From: Plutella xylostella
Lineage: Eukaryota > Arthropoda > Insecta > Lepidoptera > Plutellidae
DNA: 64,000 nucleotides
NCBI RefSeq assembly: GCF_932276165.1
Contig: NC_063997.1
Location: forward strand, 2,552,001 to 2,616,000
Direction of reading: 5' to 3'
In this document: positions 24,101-34,227 of the stretch, in pieces
Position numbering within the stretch: position 1 is the stretch's first letter
Layout of the letters: each line of letters opens with the position of its first letter
The notes under the pieces: model-generated
The model's database searches: none
Seen by the model: only the letters and a program-made list of their open reading frames with translations
Told to the model about the DNA's origin: nothing
Position numbers and translations under genes: made by a program

Positions 24101-27100
24101 CAACCTCAACAAGCACAAGCTCACGCACCGCGAGAAGCAGTTCAAGGTATCTATAGTAGCTGTATAGAAACAATGTATCTATGTACGTACAAGTGCACGC
24201 ACTGCGGCGCCACCTTCGTCAACCCCAGCAACCTCAACAAGCACAAGCTCACGCACCGCGAGAAGCAGTTCAAGGTATCTATAGTAGCTGTATAGAAACA
24301 ATGTATCTATGTACGTACAAGTGCACGCACTGCGGCGCCACCTTCGTCAACCCCAGCAACCTCAACAAGCACAAGCTCACGCACCGCGAGAAGCAGTTCA
24401 AGGTATTTGTTATATTCTTTTCTACTCTGAGGGAGGGGGAAACGGGTAAGTAATACGAGGTATAAAAACGAATAGTATAACATTGACAAGGTATACGCCC
24501 ATATTTTATAAATTTATTAAGTATTACGTTCACTGTGTATAACAAACGGAAGGTATAATTACTAAATACATAATTTCGTCAAGAATAACGTTCAAAAAGT
24601 ATAATTTCAATTGATATATCGATTAAAATGTATAAAGTTCATAATATATAACGTTTATAATATATATTATTCAACGGATATAATATAATTATGTATAATG
24701 AACAAAAAAATATTATGATTGGAGCTACACTCACGGGCAATGAAATAGTTCCACTCACAAAATGCCGTCATCAAACAACGCATTTTTTTCAAACATTTAG
24801 TTTAAAATTTGAACAAAGTATTACCATTTTAGTTGGTAATATCCTGATGCTCTGTTAAATGTACTTCAATATTTCAGAAGGCGTCATTAAGCTAGCCTTT
24901 TCCGTCTAGGAGTAATTTGATACTTTTCTCAGTGGAACCTTTTCATTGCCCGTGAGTGTATGTTGGGAGACGCTCCGCTCCGCTTCGCTGCGCTCCGCTT
25001 TGCTTTTAACGAACATGTGCACCTAACCGCTCCTCCTCGCTTTGCTCATCGTCGTACCTATCTTTAGGCTTTCGTGCTAGGGGGTTTGTTTGACGGTGTT
25101 GGGTAATTAAACACAGATTATGTGTTATGAGAAGAACTTTATACAAAATGATAGTATATATTTTAATTGATATACGTAATGTATGTTATACGAATTGATA
25201 TTAGTCCTCGTGAGTGTTAGTTATTTTGATATTATATGAAATGTACGTTATACCAATTGAATCTTATACCTAATGAAATTATAGATTTTGTTATTATACG
25301 TTGTGAACGTTATTAATGTGAAATTATATGTTGTGAACGTTATTAATGTGAAATTATACATTTCGTTTTTATACGTCGCAATATGCACCCGAGGGAAACT
25401 CCTGTGCGTGGCTCTCTCGAGTGGAACCTTTGTACATGTCCCCCTAATTTCAGCTCAGCTAGTTTAGCTCCCGTGTAAATTGGAGCAGCAAGCCTGGATG
25501 TTGTAAAAGCTAAGATAGGCGCTCTGAAGGTCCATGATTAAAGGCTGGTTGGCAAGCACAGAGAAAATCGAACGTTGACCTTTGCATCTACAACCAATCA
25601 CAATCTCTGCCGCAGGCCATCAAGGTTACTGTGCAAGCGTGAGCGCACTATGACTGTGCGCTTGCGACAGAGACAATTTCATAAAGAGCAATGCCCATTT
25701 TTCTCTGTGCTTAGCGACTGTGCTTTTGATAAGTTATCTCCTTTCTATCTATAGTAGCTATTATTTAAAAACCTGTCTCTCCCCCCAGTGTGCACTCTGT
25801 GACAAAGCGTTCCGCACGAGCGCGGCGCTGCGCGAGCACCACGAGGCGGCCCACATGAAGATCAAGCACTCGTGCCACTACTGCGGACGAGACTTCTGCT
25901 ACAAGTGAGCACCAAGACCAACCTTAATAGATCCTATACAGCGTGTTGCAAAAAGGGTATACTAAGCCGAAACCTACATGTGCAGCATGTTATATCTAAG
26001 CCTGAAAATCAAATCAGAATTTCAAAATTCGCGAAAAATAGACTAATTCTCCATAGTAAAAAGTCACGTGACCAACAAAGTTTCTATGGAAAATTATAAA
26101 TATATTTGCTGTATAGTTTAGTGCACTGCAAGTGAGCCTTTGTCTTTATACACACCTCATAACGACCGCGCACATTATCATGTCGGTCCGCCGCGTACCG
26201 GAAAGCAGGGCAAAAGTTCCTCTAATTTATTTTATTTATAAAATACGACCGGCCTTTGAGTTTCGGCTCGTCATCATATGTGCATCCTTTACAGAGGAAG
26301 AGGAAAAGACAAACATAAATTAAAACGTAAATATTTTTGTGATATTTAGGGAAATAATATACGAGTTTGTTGTTCACCATTCTTCTATTCGGTAATAGAC
26401 AACCTAAACATATAAACAAACTTCTATATCAAAAAGGTCCAAACACCACATTCCTCCCCTACTATTTACAAAACAATATAAGCAACTTAAAAATCAATAC
26501 ATCCTTACACATTAATCCAACTAAATTAATAAATCATTAACAAAACAAAATCAAATAATTATTCAGATAAAATATTTCCTTTTTATTATACTTTACTTAT
26601 ATATAGGATTCGGATTCCTAGTGGAACGTACTGGCCGACCACTGTCACCCACTGGTGGCTGAGGAGCAGCCTCGCCTCTACTCTCCTCCCCCTCTATAGA
26701 AGTGCCAGCAGTAACATCGGTGCAGTCATAGTATGGCACATCATCATCATCTTCCACAATACCCTTATATTTCAGGAGGTGATCAACATGCTTTCTAACT
26801 TTCACATCTAAATCTCCTATGTACACTATATACATCATGGCACCTATCTTCTCTTCAACTTTGCCCAGTTTCCATTCAGTCCTATTACCATTATTAAAAA
26901 AACATTTAGCCAAAACATAGTCACCGATACAAAAGTTGGCTCGCCTATGGCCACCGTACTGTCTACATTGAGAGTTTTGCTGAGCAGAAACATTTCTCTG
27001 AGCTTCAGCCGACAGCAACACCGTAGCCGGCGCATCCTGCGGAGCTGGCGGCGGTGGTGAGCCTCGCAACAGATCGAAACGACCGCGCAACGTGCGACCG

Positions 27101-30100
27101 AACATTAACTGCGCAGGAGAAAAACCTGTCGTCAAATGAACCGAGTTCCTGTAGTCAAATAAATATCTATTTACACCACTCTGACAAGCTGTTTGACTAT
27201 CTGCCGGTTTTAGTATCACCTTCAAAGCCCCTTTTACCGTCTTAACGCTATTTTCTGCCTGGCCATTTGATGCCGGATGGTACGGTGCGCTGGTGATGTG
27301 GCTTATACCATTGTGCTCACAAAAACGCTCAAACTCGGCTGACACAAAATTGGGCCCATTATCACTCACTAGGGTCTCCACCAATCCAAATCTGCTAAAA
27401 AGCTCTTCTAATTTTTCTAACACACTTTTAGTGTCCGTTTTGCTCATCACATAGCATTCTACCCATTTTGTAAGTGCATCTACAGCAATTAGGAATTGCT
27501 TGTCGTGCAGTGAAAACATATCTATGTGCATGCGCTGCCACGGCCGCTCCGGGTATGTCCAGACCGCGAGCGGCGCGCGCGGCGGCGCGGGCCTCAGCGC
27601 GGCGCACGCGGAGCACGAGCCGACTGTCTCCTCGATGTGCCGGTCGATGCCGGGCCACCACATTCGTGCTCTAGCCTCTGTTTTACTTTTCACTACACCA
27701 AAATGAGAGCTATGCAGTTCATCTAGTAACTGTTTACGAAATTTACTAGGTATAACCAATTTATGGCCCCTAATAATGCAATCGTTCTCTCGAGACAGTT
27801 CTAATCTACACCTATAGTATGGCCTCAAATCATCATCATTACATTTGGCAGGCCATCCATTCCTAATACAGTTCGACAATTTAATCAAAACTGGGTCTCG
27901 GCTGGTTTCAATTTTTACATCGGCAATTGTTATCGGTTTCAATAAAGAATCCGACATAAAATGTATATACAGTCCCGTTTCATTATTTTCGGAATTATCA
28001 TCTTTGTAGCTACCTATTGCTCGAGAGAGAAAATCAGCAACATTATCCTGGCTTCTAACGTACTCTATCTCGAAATTGTAAGCCGTCAAGAACAATGCGT
28101 ACCGCTGCAACCTGTTCGCCGCTAATTCCGGTACGCCCTTTTTGTTACCGAATATGGTGATCAACGGTTTGTGATCAGTCCTCAGAATAAACGGCTCTCC
28201 ACGTCCATAAAGGTAATGGTGAAACTTTTTCACTGCGAACACTATGGCTGTTGCTTCTGTCTGAATCTGGGCATAGTTACACTCCGCTTTAGAAAGCGTA
28301 CGCGAAGCGTAAGCAACGACCCTCTCCGTGCCGTCCGGCTGCCGCTGCGCCAACACCGCGCCCAGCCCGTGCGGACTCGCGTCTGACGTCACTATGGTCG
28401 GTAATTCGGGGTTGTAATGAGCAAGAACTTGATCCGATGCTAATTCAGTTTTAATCCTTTGAAATGCATCTTCTTGTTCATTCCCCCATACCCATTTGAC
28501 CCCTTTTTGTAACAGCGCGTGCAACGGACTCAGAACACTTGAAGTGTTCGGCACAAAGCAACAGTAATAGTTCACCATACCTAGGAATGACTTCAATTCA
28601 CTCTCATTCCTGGGACATTTAGAGTTCAAAATGGCTTCTACCTTTTTCGGAGACTTGTGTAAGCCATGTCTGTCAATCAAGAATCCCAAATACTCTACAG
28701 ACTCTTTGAATAACTCACATTTGTCCTGCTTCAAACGCAACCCTGCCTGTTCTAGTCTTTTCATCACTTCCTCCAGTCTTTTAAGGTGAATGTTCTTGTT
28801 TTCCCCAGTTACCAGAATGTCATCTAAGAAGATGCAAACACCCTCAATATCACCTAAAAGATTCTCCATCGTCCTTTGGAAGATGAACGGGGCATTGCTT
28901 AAACCAAACACCAATCTGTTGAAACAAAACAACCCTTTATGTGTGTTAATGCACGTCAAATACTTTGAATCGTCTAGAACCAGTTGGTTATACGCTCGAG
29001 ACAAATCAAGTTTCGAAAATTCTTGACCACCGTGCAACTTTGCAAATAAGTCCTCAATGCGAGGAATAGGATAATTATCCATGCAAACCAATTTATTCAG
29101 CGTTACCGAATAGTCAGCAAACAGGCGTATATTTCCATCGGGCCGCAACACCGGCACAATAGGAGTAGCGATCTCGGAATGCTCAACCTTTTCCAGAATC
29201 CCTAACTCCACGAGGCGATTCAGCTTCTCTTCGACCTTTGCCTTCAAGGCAAGAGGAACGGGCCGCGGCTTGAAATACTTAAACTGTGAACCTTCTTTAA
29301 TCTTAATTTAAATTTTATGCTTATTGAACGTACCTAATTCGTCCCTAAACAATTTCTCATATTTCTCTTTTAAGTACGTTTCATAGTCACCCCTTTGAAT
29401 GTTAAGGCAGTTCTCAGAACATAACTTCTAATTGAATGCGCCAATAAAATCCCATCCTCGTCGCCAATGTGATATTTAGGCAAATAATATACGAGTTTGT
29501 TGTTCACCATTCTTCTATTCGGTAATAGACAACCTAAACATATAAACAAACTTCTATATCAAAAAGGTCCAAACACCACAATTTTGTTTATGTAATTGTT
29601 CTGTATTAGTACTATGTAAAGTTTCCAATCCAATCAAGTAGGAAATAGTAACCTCAAATTCACATTTCAGATCGGACCTGCGTAAGCACGAAATCAAGAC
29701 TCACAACCGAGCGAAGCGAGACTATATAGGCGGGGAGCCTTCGTACAAGCAGGTAACTAAGTATATCTTATCCTAATAGACAAATTAACAAATGTTTCAT
29801 AAACATACTATTCCTCTAACCCTTTTGGAGCACATACAACATTGGTAATATTTTTGTGTGTATTCAATATAAATCCCTTCACAATACATCATATTTAACC
29901 TACAACTGTAAATGTCTATGCATAGGTGGAGCGATTGCAGCGACAGTCTGAGCCGGTAGAAGAAGAGAAGTGGCGACAGCCCGACACCACTGAGCTGGAA
30001 AAGTGGAGGTAATAACTACACTCGCGAGCAACCAAATCGACTCAAGCCTTCACGGCGCACATATACATTGATTTTCCTAAAACGATAAATGGTAAATATA

Positions 30101-33100
30101 AAAGTGATATGTCATTCGAAAGCTGAAGAATTAGGCTTTCAATTAAGATCAATACCATAAAAAAAAACTAAGCGCAGATTTAATGACGCATTTTAATTGC
30201 CCGTCAGTGTTAATTACCTCATTAGGAATCCACGCCTTGCGCTACCTGATCCCGCTATAAAACCTTTCCACATCCGGTGTACCTTATCAGTCGCTTGTTG
30301 CAAGTTGACCGGTACACATCTCGTTGCATTGTATTCCTTGTTTTCGCAAACCCATGGATACCACACCAGAAGAAGCTGCTCAAGTTGTTGCCTTGCTGCA
30401 ACAAGGGTTAAGTCAGCGAGCAGTCGCTGCCCAGCTCCACTTGAGCCAGTCTGCTGTATCCCGAGTATACAGACGGTTCCAAGAGACTGGTGCCTTCAAT
30501 CGAAGACCAAGAACGGGCCGCCACCGCTGCACTTCAGAGAGAGACGACCGCTTCATTGTCTCAACCTCGCTGCGCAATCGACACCTTACGGGCGTTGATG
30601 TGCAGCAAGAACTGAGACGTGTACGACAAGTGGCTGTCAGCGAGTGGACAGTGAGAAGACGCTTGAAGGAAGCCAACTTGACACCAAAAAGACCTGCATC
30701 AGGCCCCAAATTGACTGCAGGCCACCGACAAGCGCGTCTTCAGTTTGCTCGAGAGCATCTCGATTGGAGCATTGCGCAATGGCGGTCGGTCCTGTTTACT
30801 GATGAGTGCAGAGTGTGTCTGCATGGCAGTGACAGGAGAGGCCGGGTCTACCGGCGTCCGGGGGAACGATTTGCCCAATGTTGTTTCGCTGAAACAGTAG
30901 CATATGGCGGCGGTTCCTGCATGATGTGGGCTGGTATTTCTCTAGAGGGAAAAACCGCACTTGTTTTCGTGCCTGGAGGCGGCCGAGGAGGCGGGTTAAC
31001 AGCTGATCGGTACATCACCGACATTCTACTCGGTCATGTTGTGCCCTATGCAGAATTTGTCGGTGAAGACTTCGTGCTAATGCACGACAATGCCCGCTGC
31101 CACACGGCACGAGTCAGTCGGCAGTTTCTGAGAGAGAAGGAATTGCGCACGATGGACTGGCCTGCGCTCAGTCCTGACCTGAATCCCATCGAACACTTAT
31201 GGGACGAGCTCAAAAGAAGAGTTCGGGCCAGGAATCCAGTCCCTGCAAGCGTGGACGAGCTGAAGACAGCTTTATTAGAGGAGTGGGACGGCATTCCTCA
31301 GGAAACTGTCAAAAAGTTGATAAGGTCTATGAGAAACAGGCTGCAGGCTGTAATTAGGGCAAGAGGGGGCAATACAAAGTATTGATTTAAATAAATAAAT
31401 TTTTATCTTAACATTTTTTGTTTAATTTGTATAATACGATACCCATACCCTTTTTTCCTAAATTCCCGTTTTTCCTACAATTGCGTTCAGACATCATTTA
31501 TTTCAAAAATGATGAATGGATTTCAATAATAATGATATCAAATTAAAGCTGACATCTTAAGCTTTTAAATGACATATCATTTTTATTATTTCTATTCATA
31601 ATTTTACTTGTATTAATGTATGTTTGCGCCGTCAAGGCTTGAGTCGATTTGGTTGCTCGCGAGTGTAGTTAGATATATGAAACGTTTATTTGTCCTATTA
31701 TAATATAATAATAATTTTATTATAATTTTATTTTTTTTATAATAATAATATAAATAAATCAGTAAAAAAGTAGTTGGCAAAAACCTAAACTCATCGACTC
31801 ATTATAATTGCTGAAACATTGATCATAGCCAAACACTAAAAGCAGTGGTCAACATTTATGTTATAGTCCCTTCATGTGGCAACGCCGTGGATTACCCAGA
31901 ATATTTTGGGCGCACCGGTTCTCGGTTCTCCACGGCAACCAACCCTCTCCTCTCCTACCTCCAGTGAGTCTGGATCGAACACTTAAGGCGCTATGATACG
32001 CAACATTAGCGCCGCCAGTCGATAAAAACTCATGCATTCTGTTTGAAAGCGTTTTTCCAAAAACTGTTAAGGCCACCCCCCTCGTCATATTAATTCATAT
32101 TTTAAACCATATTGTGTGCGTACAGACAGCAGCAGCAGGTGGCGGTGGCGGCGCCGGTGCTGCCCCCCGAGTTCGCGGTGGCCGACGGGAAGGACTTCAT
32201 CTACTTCACCGACGTCGCCATGCCGCAGATTGGTGAGTTACACACACACTCACATATATGTATGTATATGTATAATTCACTCACGACTGTAATCCCCGAA
32301 GGGGTAGTCAGAGGTGGCTTACAAGTGAGTGACACATATCCTATGAAATATACCTACTATAGCTGCGATAGCAGAGGAGTAGTACGCGACACTGCTATTT
32401 TAGGCATTTTAGCTAGTGATAAGTTGACAATGTTACCAAGAACATCATAGCATACCATCATAGCACGGGGCGCAAGACGAGACGCGCGGAACAAGAGGTA
32501 ACAAAGGTTTTCGCCAAGTGAGAAGTGCGACACAAGGTTTATGTGACGTTTTGCTTCGCCCCGTTCGTCTTGTGCCCCGTGCTAGATTTGTTGGTTTCCC
32601 TATATAGACACAGGAAATACTTACCACATACCTATACTGGATGGATTCTTATCAGTGATGGAACCTCGAGATGAATTTACCTGATGTACTAACCGAATAA
32701 TGTATGACCGAATATTATCACATTTCACACCAATGCTGATACTTTGATACATTATACTGATCACTAATTATACTGACGAATCATACACTCGTCCACCATA
32801 ACCACTTCCCTTATTTTCTGTTTTTTTTATGTATTATCAGCTCAATTTTAATTTTATTAATATAATTTGTGTTTGTTTCAGTTCAACAACAAACAGTAAC
32901 GATTATGTAAGTATTCAAAGCCTCTTATCCTGAAATACGTAAAATACTCATAATTATTCCCAGTAAATTTTCGTCAGTGTGCTATCATAAGTCCGCTTCA
33001 TTTCCTTTCAGATCCATAAGTTACCTCATTATACAATTTATTAGCCTAACAGTATTGAAAAAATAAAATAAAATAATTTTACTTTTCTAGGCAGGACATG

Positions 33101-33160
33101 ACCGTGAAAAAGGATGATGTCAAACTTTACGAAACCCAGCAGGACATCACATATTTTTAG
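21128..33160 (+). CDS. ZAD-C2H2 zinc-finger protein C (478 aa, 13 coding exons)
   Basis: Exons: 21128-21249, 21360-21489, 21779-21908, 21982-22178, 22444-22520, 22980-23081, 23439-23634, 25789-25904, 29671-29752, 29926-30008, 32126-32232, 32882-32906 and 33091-33160; all phases agree. The ZAD (residues 52-99) has ICRVC and YICTEC. A charged coiled-coil-like stretch (KIEEEKEKQRQSLEKAKKKN) follows, then seven fingers: CSPCDMTF (ends in Cys, CCHC), CDICGQLV (irregular), CATCGKEF, CDMCPYKC, CTHCGATF, CALCDKAF and CHYCGRDF. The tail is Gln-rich and acidic, ending in TYF. Exons of 130 and 116 nt keep the length seen in A and B. The exon ending at 23634 is partly repeated six more times downstream (see the array). 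Introns hold a gypsy element, a Tc1 and MITEs. A sequence-specific nuclear regulator is likely. The start is the first in-frame ATG. Confidence 0.88.
22622..22656. repeat. GTAT microsatellite
   Basis: Imperfect (GTAT)n with two GTAC units in an intron of gene C. Confidence 0.7.
23547..24406 (+). repeat. Seven-copy 128-bp tandem array of a zinc-finger exon end
   Basis: The first unit is the 3' end of the genuine exon (finger CTHCGATFVNPSNLNKHKLTH and linker REKQFK). Units then start at 23675, 23803, 23931, 24059, 24187 and 24315, exactly 128 bp apart. Each unit is 81 bp of finger coding plus a 47-bp spacer that starts with the intron donor GTATCTATAG. The units are identical as far as I can read, except one base in the first spacer (CTGTACAG against CTGTATAG), and the last spacer switches to GTATTTGTTATA. 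Each copy has a donor after the K codon. An AG directly before the first Cys codon (GTACGTACAAG then TGC) would keep frame if used as acceptor, but it lacks a pyrimidine tract. It is either a young exon expansion or intronic repeat noise. Confidence 0.95.
24456..25378. repeat. AT-rich inverted-repeat element with iterated GTATAA words
   Basis: CGAGGTATAAAAACGAA (24456) and TTCGTTTTTATACGTCG (25362-25378) are inverted ends with one mismatch. Between them, words such as GTATAA, AACGTT and AATTGATAT recur many times on one side and inverted on the other. Its centre is interrupted by the MITE at 24728-24958 and a CGCTCCGC-rich piece (24965-25010). It lies directly after the finger array in gene C and has no coding capacity. 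Confidence 0.6.
24728..24958. repeat. Tc1-type MITE, 231 bp, TA target
   Basis: The ends CACTCACGGGCAATGAAA and TTTCATTGCCCGTGAGTG are inverted copies flanked by TA. It is related to the copy at 59695-59876. The terminal pattern resembles the CACTCGCGAGCAACC ends of the full Tc1 elements in this window. Confidence 0.75.
25379..25788. other. Intron of gene C up to the next finger exon
   Basis: No gene. Near the 3' end, TATCTATAGTAGCT (25746-25759) is identical to part of the spacer of the 128-bp array. A good pyrimidine tract (CTCTCCCCCCAG) precedes the exon at 25789. Confidence 0.6.
25935..26115. repeat. Probable MITE related to 53603-53857
   Basis: The start TATACAGCGTGTTGCAAAAA and the end GCTGTATA suggest terminal inverted repeats. 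The interior AAAAGTCACGTGACC also occurs in a similar context near 53730 and 50045. The boundaries are approximate. Confidence 0.45.
26338..29580 (-). mobile_element. Gypsy-type LTR retrotransposon, gag/protease-deleted
   Basis: The 113-bp LTRs (26338-26450 and 29468-29580) begin TGTG and end CACA and differ at one site that I can see. Both outer sides carry the 5-bp target duplication ATTTT. On the minus strand the primer-binding site (29466-29448) follows the 5' LTR after one base and matches, as I recall it, the 3' end of eukaryotic tRNA-Ser(GCU). A polypurine tract (AGTAGGGGAGGAA) precedes the 3' LTR at 26451-26463. Between leader and pol only about 200 bp remain where gag and protease should be. 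It sits in an intron of ZAD gene C, antisense to it. The near-identical LTRs mean a recent insertion. Confidence 0.93.
26593..29247 (-). CDS. pol: Gypsy pol: RT, RNase H and integrase
   Basis: An open frame of about 884 codons has, in order, a reverse transcriptase with GLSNAPFIFQRTM and the active-site FLDDILV; an RNase H with TSDASPHGLGAVLAQ and a later RTDHKPL; an HHCC zinc-binding region (HSSHFGVV ... CSACA); and an integrase core with HIDMFSLHDKQFLIAVDAL, SDNGPNFVS and HPASNGQAENSVKTVK. The true frame extends upstream (YFKPRPVPLALKAKVEEKLN) to a TAA at about 29310, in a stretch that relatives read through. No ATG lies at the 5' end, so it would normally be made as a gag-pol fusion. With gag and protease gone it cannot be autonomous. 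The GC-richer stretch at 27540-27660 (integrase) is normal coding bias. Confidence 0.9.
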   Translation of the reverse strand: MKAKVEEKLNRLVELGILEKVEHSEIATPIVPVLRPDGNIRLFADYSVTLNKLVCMDNYPIPRIEDLFAKLHGGQEFSKLDLSRAYNQLVLDDSKYLTCINTHKGLFCFNRLVFGLSNAPFIFQRTMENLLGDIEGVCIFLDDILVTGENKNIHLKRLEEVMKRLEQAGLRLKQDKCELFKESVEYLGFLIDRHGLHKSPKKVEAILNSKCPRNESELKSFLGMVNYYCCFVPNTSSVLSPLHALLQKGVKWVWGNEQEDAFQRIKTELASDQVLAHYNPELPTIVTSDASPHGLGAVLAQRQPDGTERVVAYASRTLSKAECNYAQIQTEATAIVFAVKKFHHYLYGRGEPFILRTDHKPLITIFGNKKGVPELAANRLQRYALFLTAYNFEIEYVRSQDNVADFLSRAIGSYKDDNSENNETGLYIHFMSDSLLKPITIADVKIETSRDPVLIKLSNCIRNGWPAKCNDDDLRPYYRCRLELSRENDCIIRGHKLVIPSKFRKQLLDELHSSHFGVVKSKTEARARMWWPGIDRHIEETVGSCSACAALRPAPPRAPLAVWTYPERPWQRMHIDMFSLHDKQFLIAVDALTKWVECYVMSKTDTKSVLEKLEELFSRFGLVETLVSDNGPNFVSAEFERFCEHNGISHITSAPYHPASNGQAENSVKTVKGALKVILKPADSQTACQSGVNRYLFDYRNSVHLTTGFSPAQLMFGRTLRGRFDLLRGSPPPPAPQDAPATVLLSAEAQRNVSAQQNSQCRQYGGHRRANFCIGDYVLAKCFFNNGNRTEWKLGKVEEKIGAMMYIVYIGDLDVKVRKHVDHLLKYKGIVEDDDDVPYYDCTDVTAGTSIEGEESRGEAAPQPPVGDSGRPVRSTRNPNPIYK
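30019..31665 (+). mobile_element. Tc1 transposon, copy 1 (1647 bp)
   Basis: It starts CACTCGCGAGCAACC and ends with the inverse, flanked by TA on both sides. The first 51 bp match the inverted right end with three mismatches, and weaker inverted similarity continues to about 200 bp. It lies 9 bp after the donor of the gene C exon 29926-30008. It is identical in length to copy 2 at 36890-38536, with the same encoded protein. Confidence 0.95.
30354..31385 (+). CDS. Tc1 transposase (DD34E), apparently intact
   Basis: 343 residues from the ATG at 30354. The N-terminus carries the helix-turn-helix pair of Tc1 transposases (EEAAQVVALLQQGLSQRAVA, then WTVRRRLKEANL). The catalytic triad is LFTDECRV (Asp), MHDNARCH (Asp) and PIEHLW (Glu), with 34 residues between the last two, i.e. 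DD34E. It contains the glycine-rich block GGRGGG. The length matches a full Tc1 transposase (about 340) and there are no stops or frameshifts. It cuts and pastes its own element at TA sites. Confidence 0.95.
   Translation: MDTTPEEAAQVVALLQQGLSQRAVAAQLHLSQSAVSRVYRRFQETGAFNRRPRTGRHRCTSERDDRFIVSTSLRNRHLTGVDVQQELRRVRQVAVSEWTVRRRLKEANLTPKRPASGPKLTAGHRQARLQFAREHLDWSIAQWRSVLFTDECRVCLHGSDRRGRVYRRPGERFAQCCFAETVAYGGGSCMMWAGISLEGKTALVFVPGGGRGGGLTADRYITDILLGHVVPYAEFVGEDFVLMHDNARCHTARVSRQFLREKELRTMDWPALSPDLNPIEHLWDELKRRVRARNPVPASVDELKTALLEEWDGIPQETVKKLIRSMRNRLQAVIRARGGNTKY
32461..32584. repeat. Hairpin MITE in an intron of gene C
   Basis: TAGCACGGGGCGCAAGACGA and TCGTCTTGTGCCCCGTGCTA are inverted ends with one mismatch, 124 bp in all. 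Confidence 0.7.
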
Positions 33161-34227
33161 TATAAACTGACCTTAGTAAATAATGAGTATCGAACTAGGT
33201 ATTATAAAATGTACTTATAGGAGTTAAGCGATATATGAATGTAAAAGCTGCCTAAAATGTTTGATTGTTAACTACTTATTTTAAATTAAATAAAAAATGG
33301 ATTTACAGTGTAGGAAACCGAAAAAGCAGCACTTATTACTACAGGTATTGTCTTAAAATTATAGTATCATTTTCAACTTAGGAGACAAGCGATACCTAAT
33401 CGGTTATTATGTGTGTGTATGTATAGTTTATTTAGCTGTAAGTTGCTGACATAAAATAGTTATTCATATCGGCTCATAATCGTATCATTTGTAATCGTTA
33501 ATTTATATTGGTACTATCACTGTCAGATGCCTTGTATAAAAAAAAAAAAGTTTTTTTTAGAACTCATTGTATTTTTTATTAATTTAAATGCTTTAATAAT
33601 GTTTTTGTTAGATTTGAAGATTCCAATAAATTTCTCATTGATTAATGTAGAGTAGAAAACAATGGGTCGGGTAAATTGTACCTATGACGTAATGAAAGAC
33701 TAATTACATCTCTGTCCTTTAATTTCGCCAAATGAAAAGGGGTTTTATTGACTTTTAACGTCATTAGGCACCGTTGGGCGCCCGCACTTGTACATCAGCA
33801 GAATATTAATGACGACTTCTAAAGCTTTCCACCGTTTAAAGTTCATTTTCCTGTGTCATTGCTGTTAAAATGCCGTTTCGTCCATGTTAAGTAGGAAAGA
33901 AAAAGTAACTTTTCCGACCATTATTAAAATCTTGAAGCGAATGGAAACTTTTCGTCCGGGTTCTAATTATTCTTTGTTAGTCCTTCTGTAGCCTTCAATG
34001 AAGTTTTTTCCACTTTGTCCGATAATTAAGTGGAAAAAAGAGAAACTGGCGACATTGTACAAATTGATACAAAAAAATAACATAAAATTTAAGCAGACGA
34101 ATTAAGAACCTCCGTAGTCTGTAAAAAATTATAGGTAAGTAGTACCTGACAATCGAGCTAGACAGGTTATTGTAAATGTTATCTGCTAATACTGGCTACA
34201 TACTGCTTCTTTGATATTATTTTTTAC
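33161..34227. other. 3' UTR of gene C and gene-free flank
   Basis: A poly(A) signal AATAAA at 33289-33294 lies about 130 bp after the gene C stop. I see no gene or clear repeat in the remainder. Confidence 0.55.

Noticed and set aside
23547..24406. CRISPR-like array
   Set aside because: Repeats are 128 bp, directly adjacent, without unique spacers, and consist of a zinc-finger exon end; the genome is eukaryotic.
30324..30353. Longer Tc1 transposase N-terminus (ten extra residues)
   Set aside because: The extension begins at a TTG; the ATG at 30354 gives the usual Tc1 length and start.
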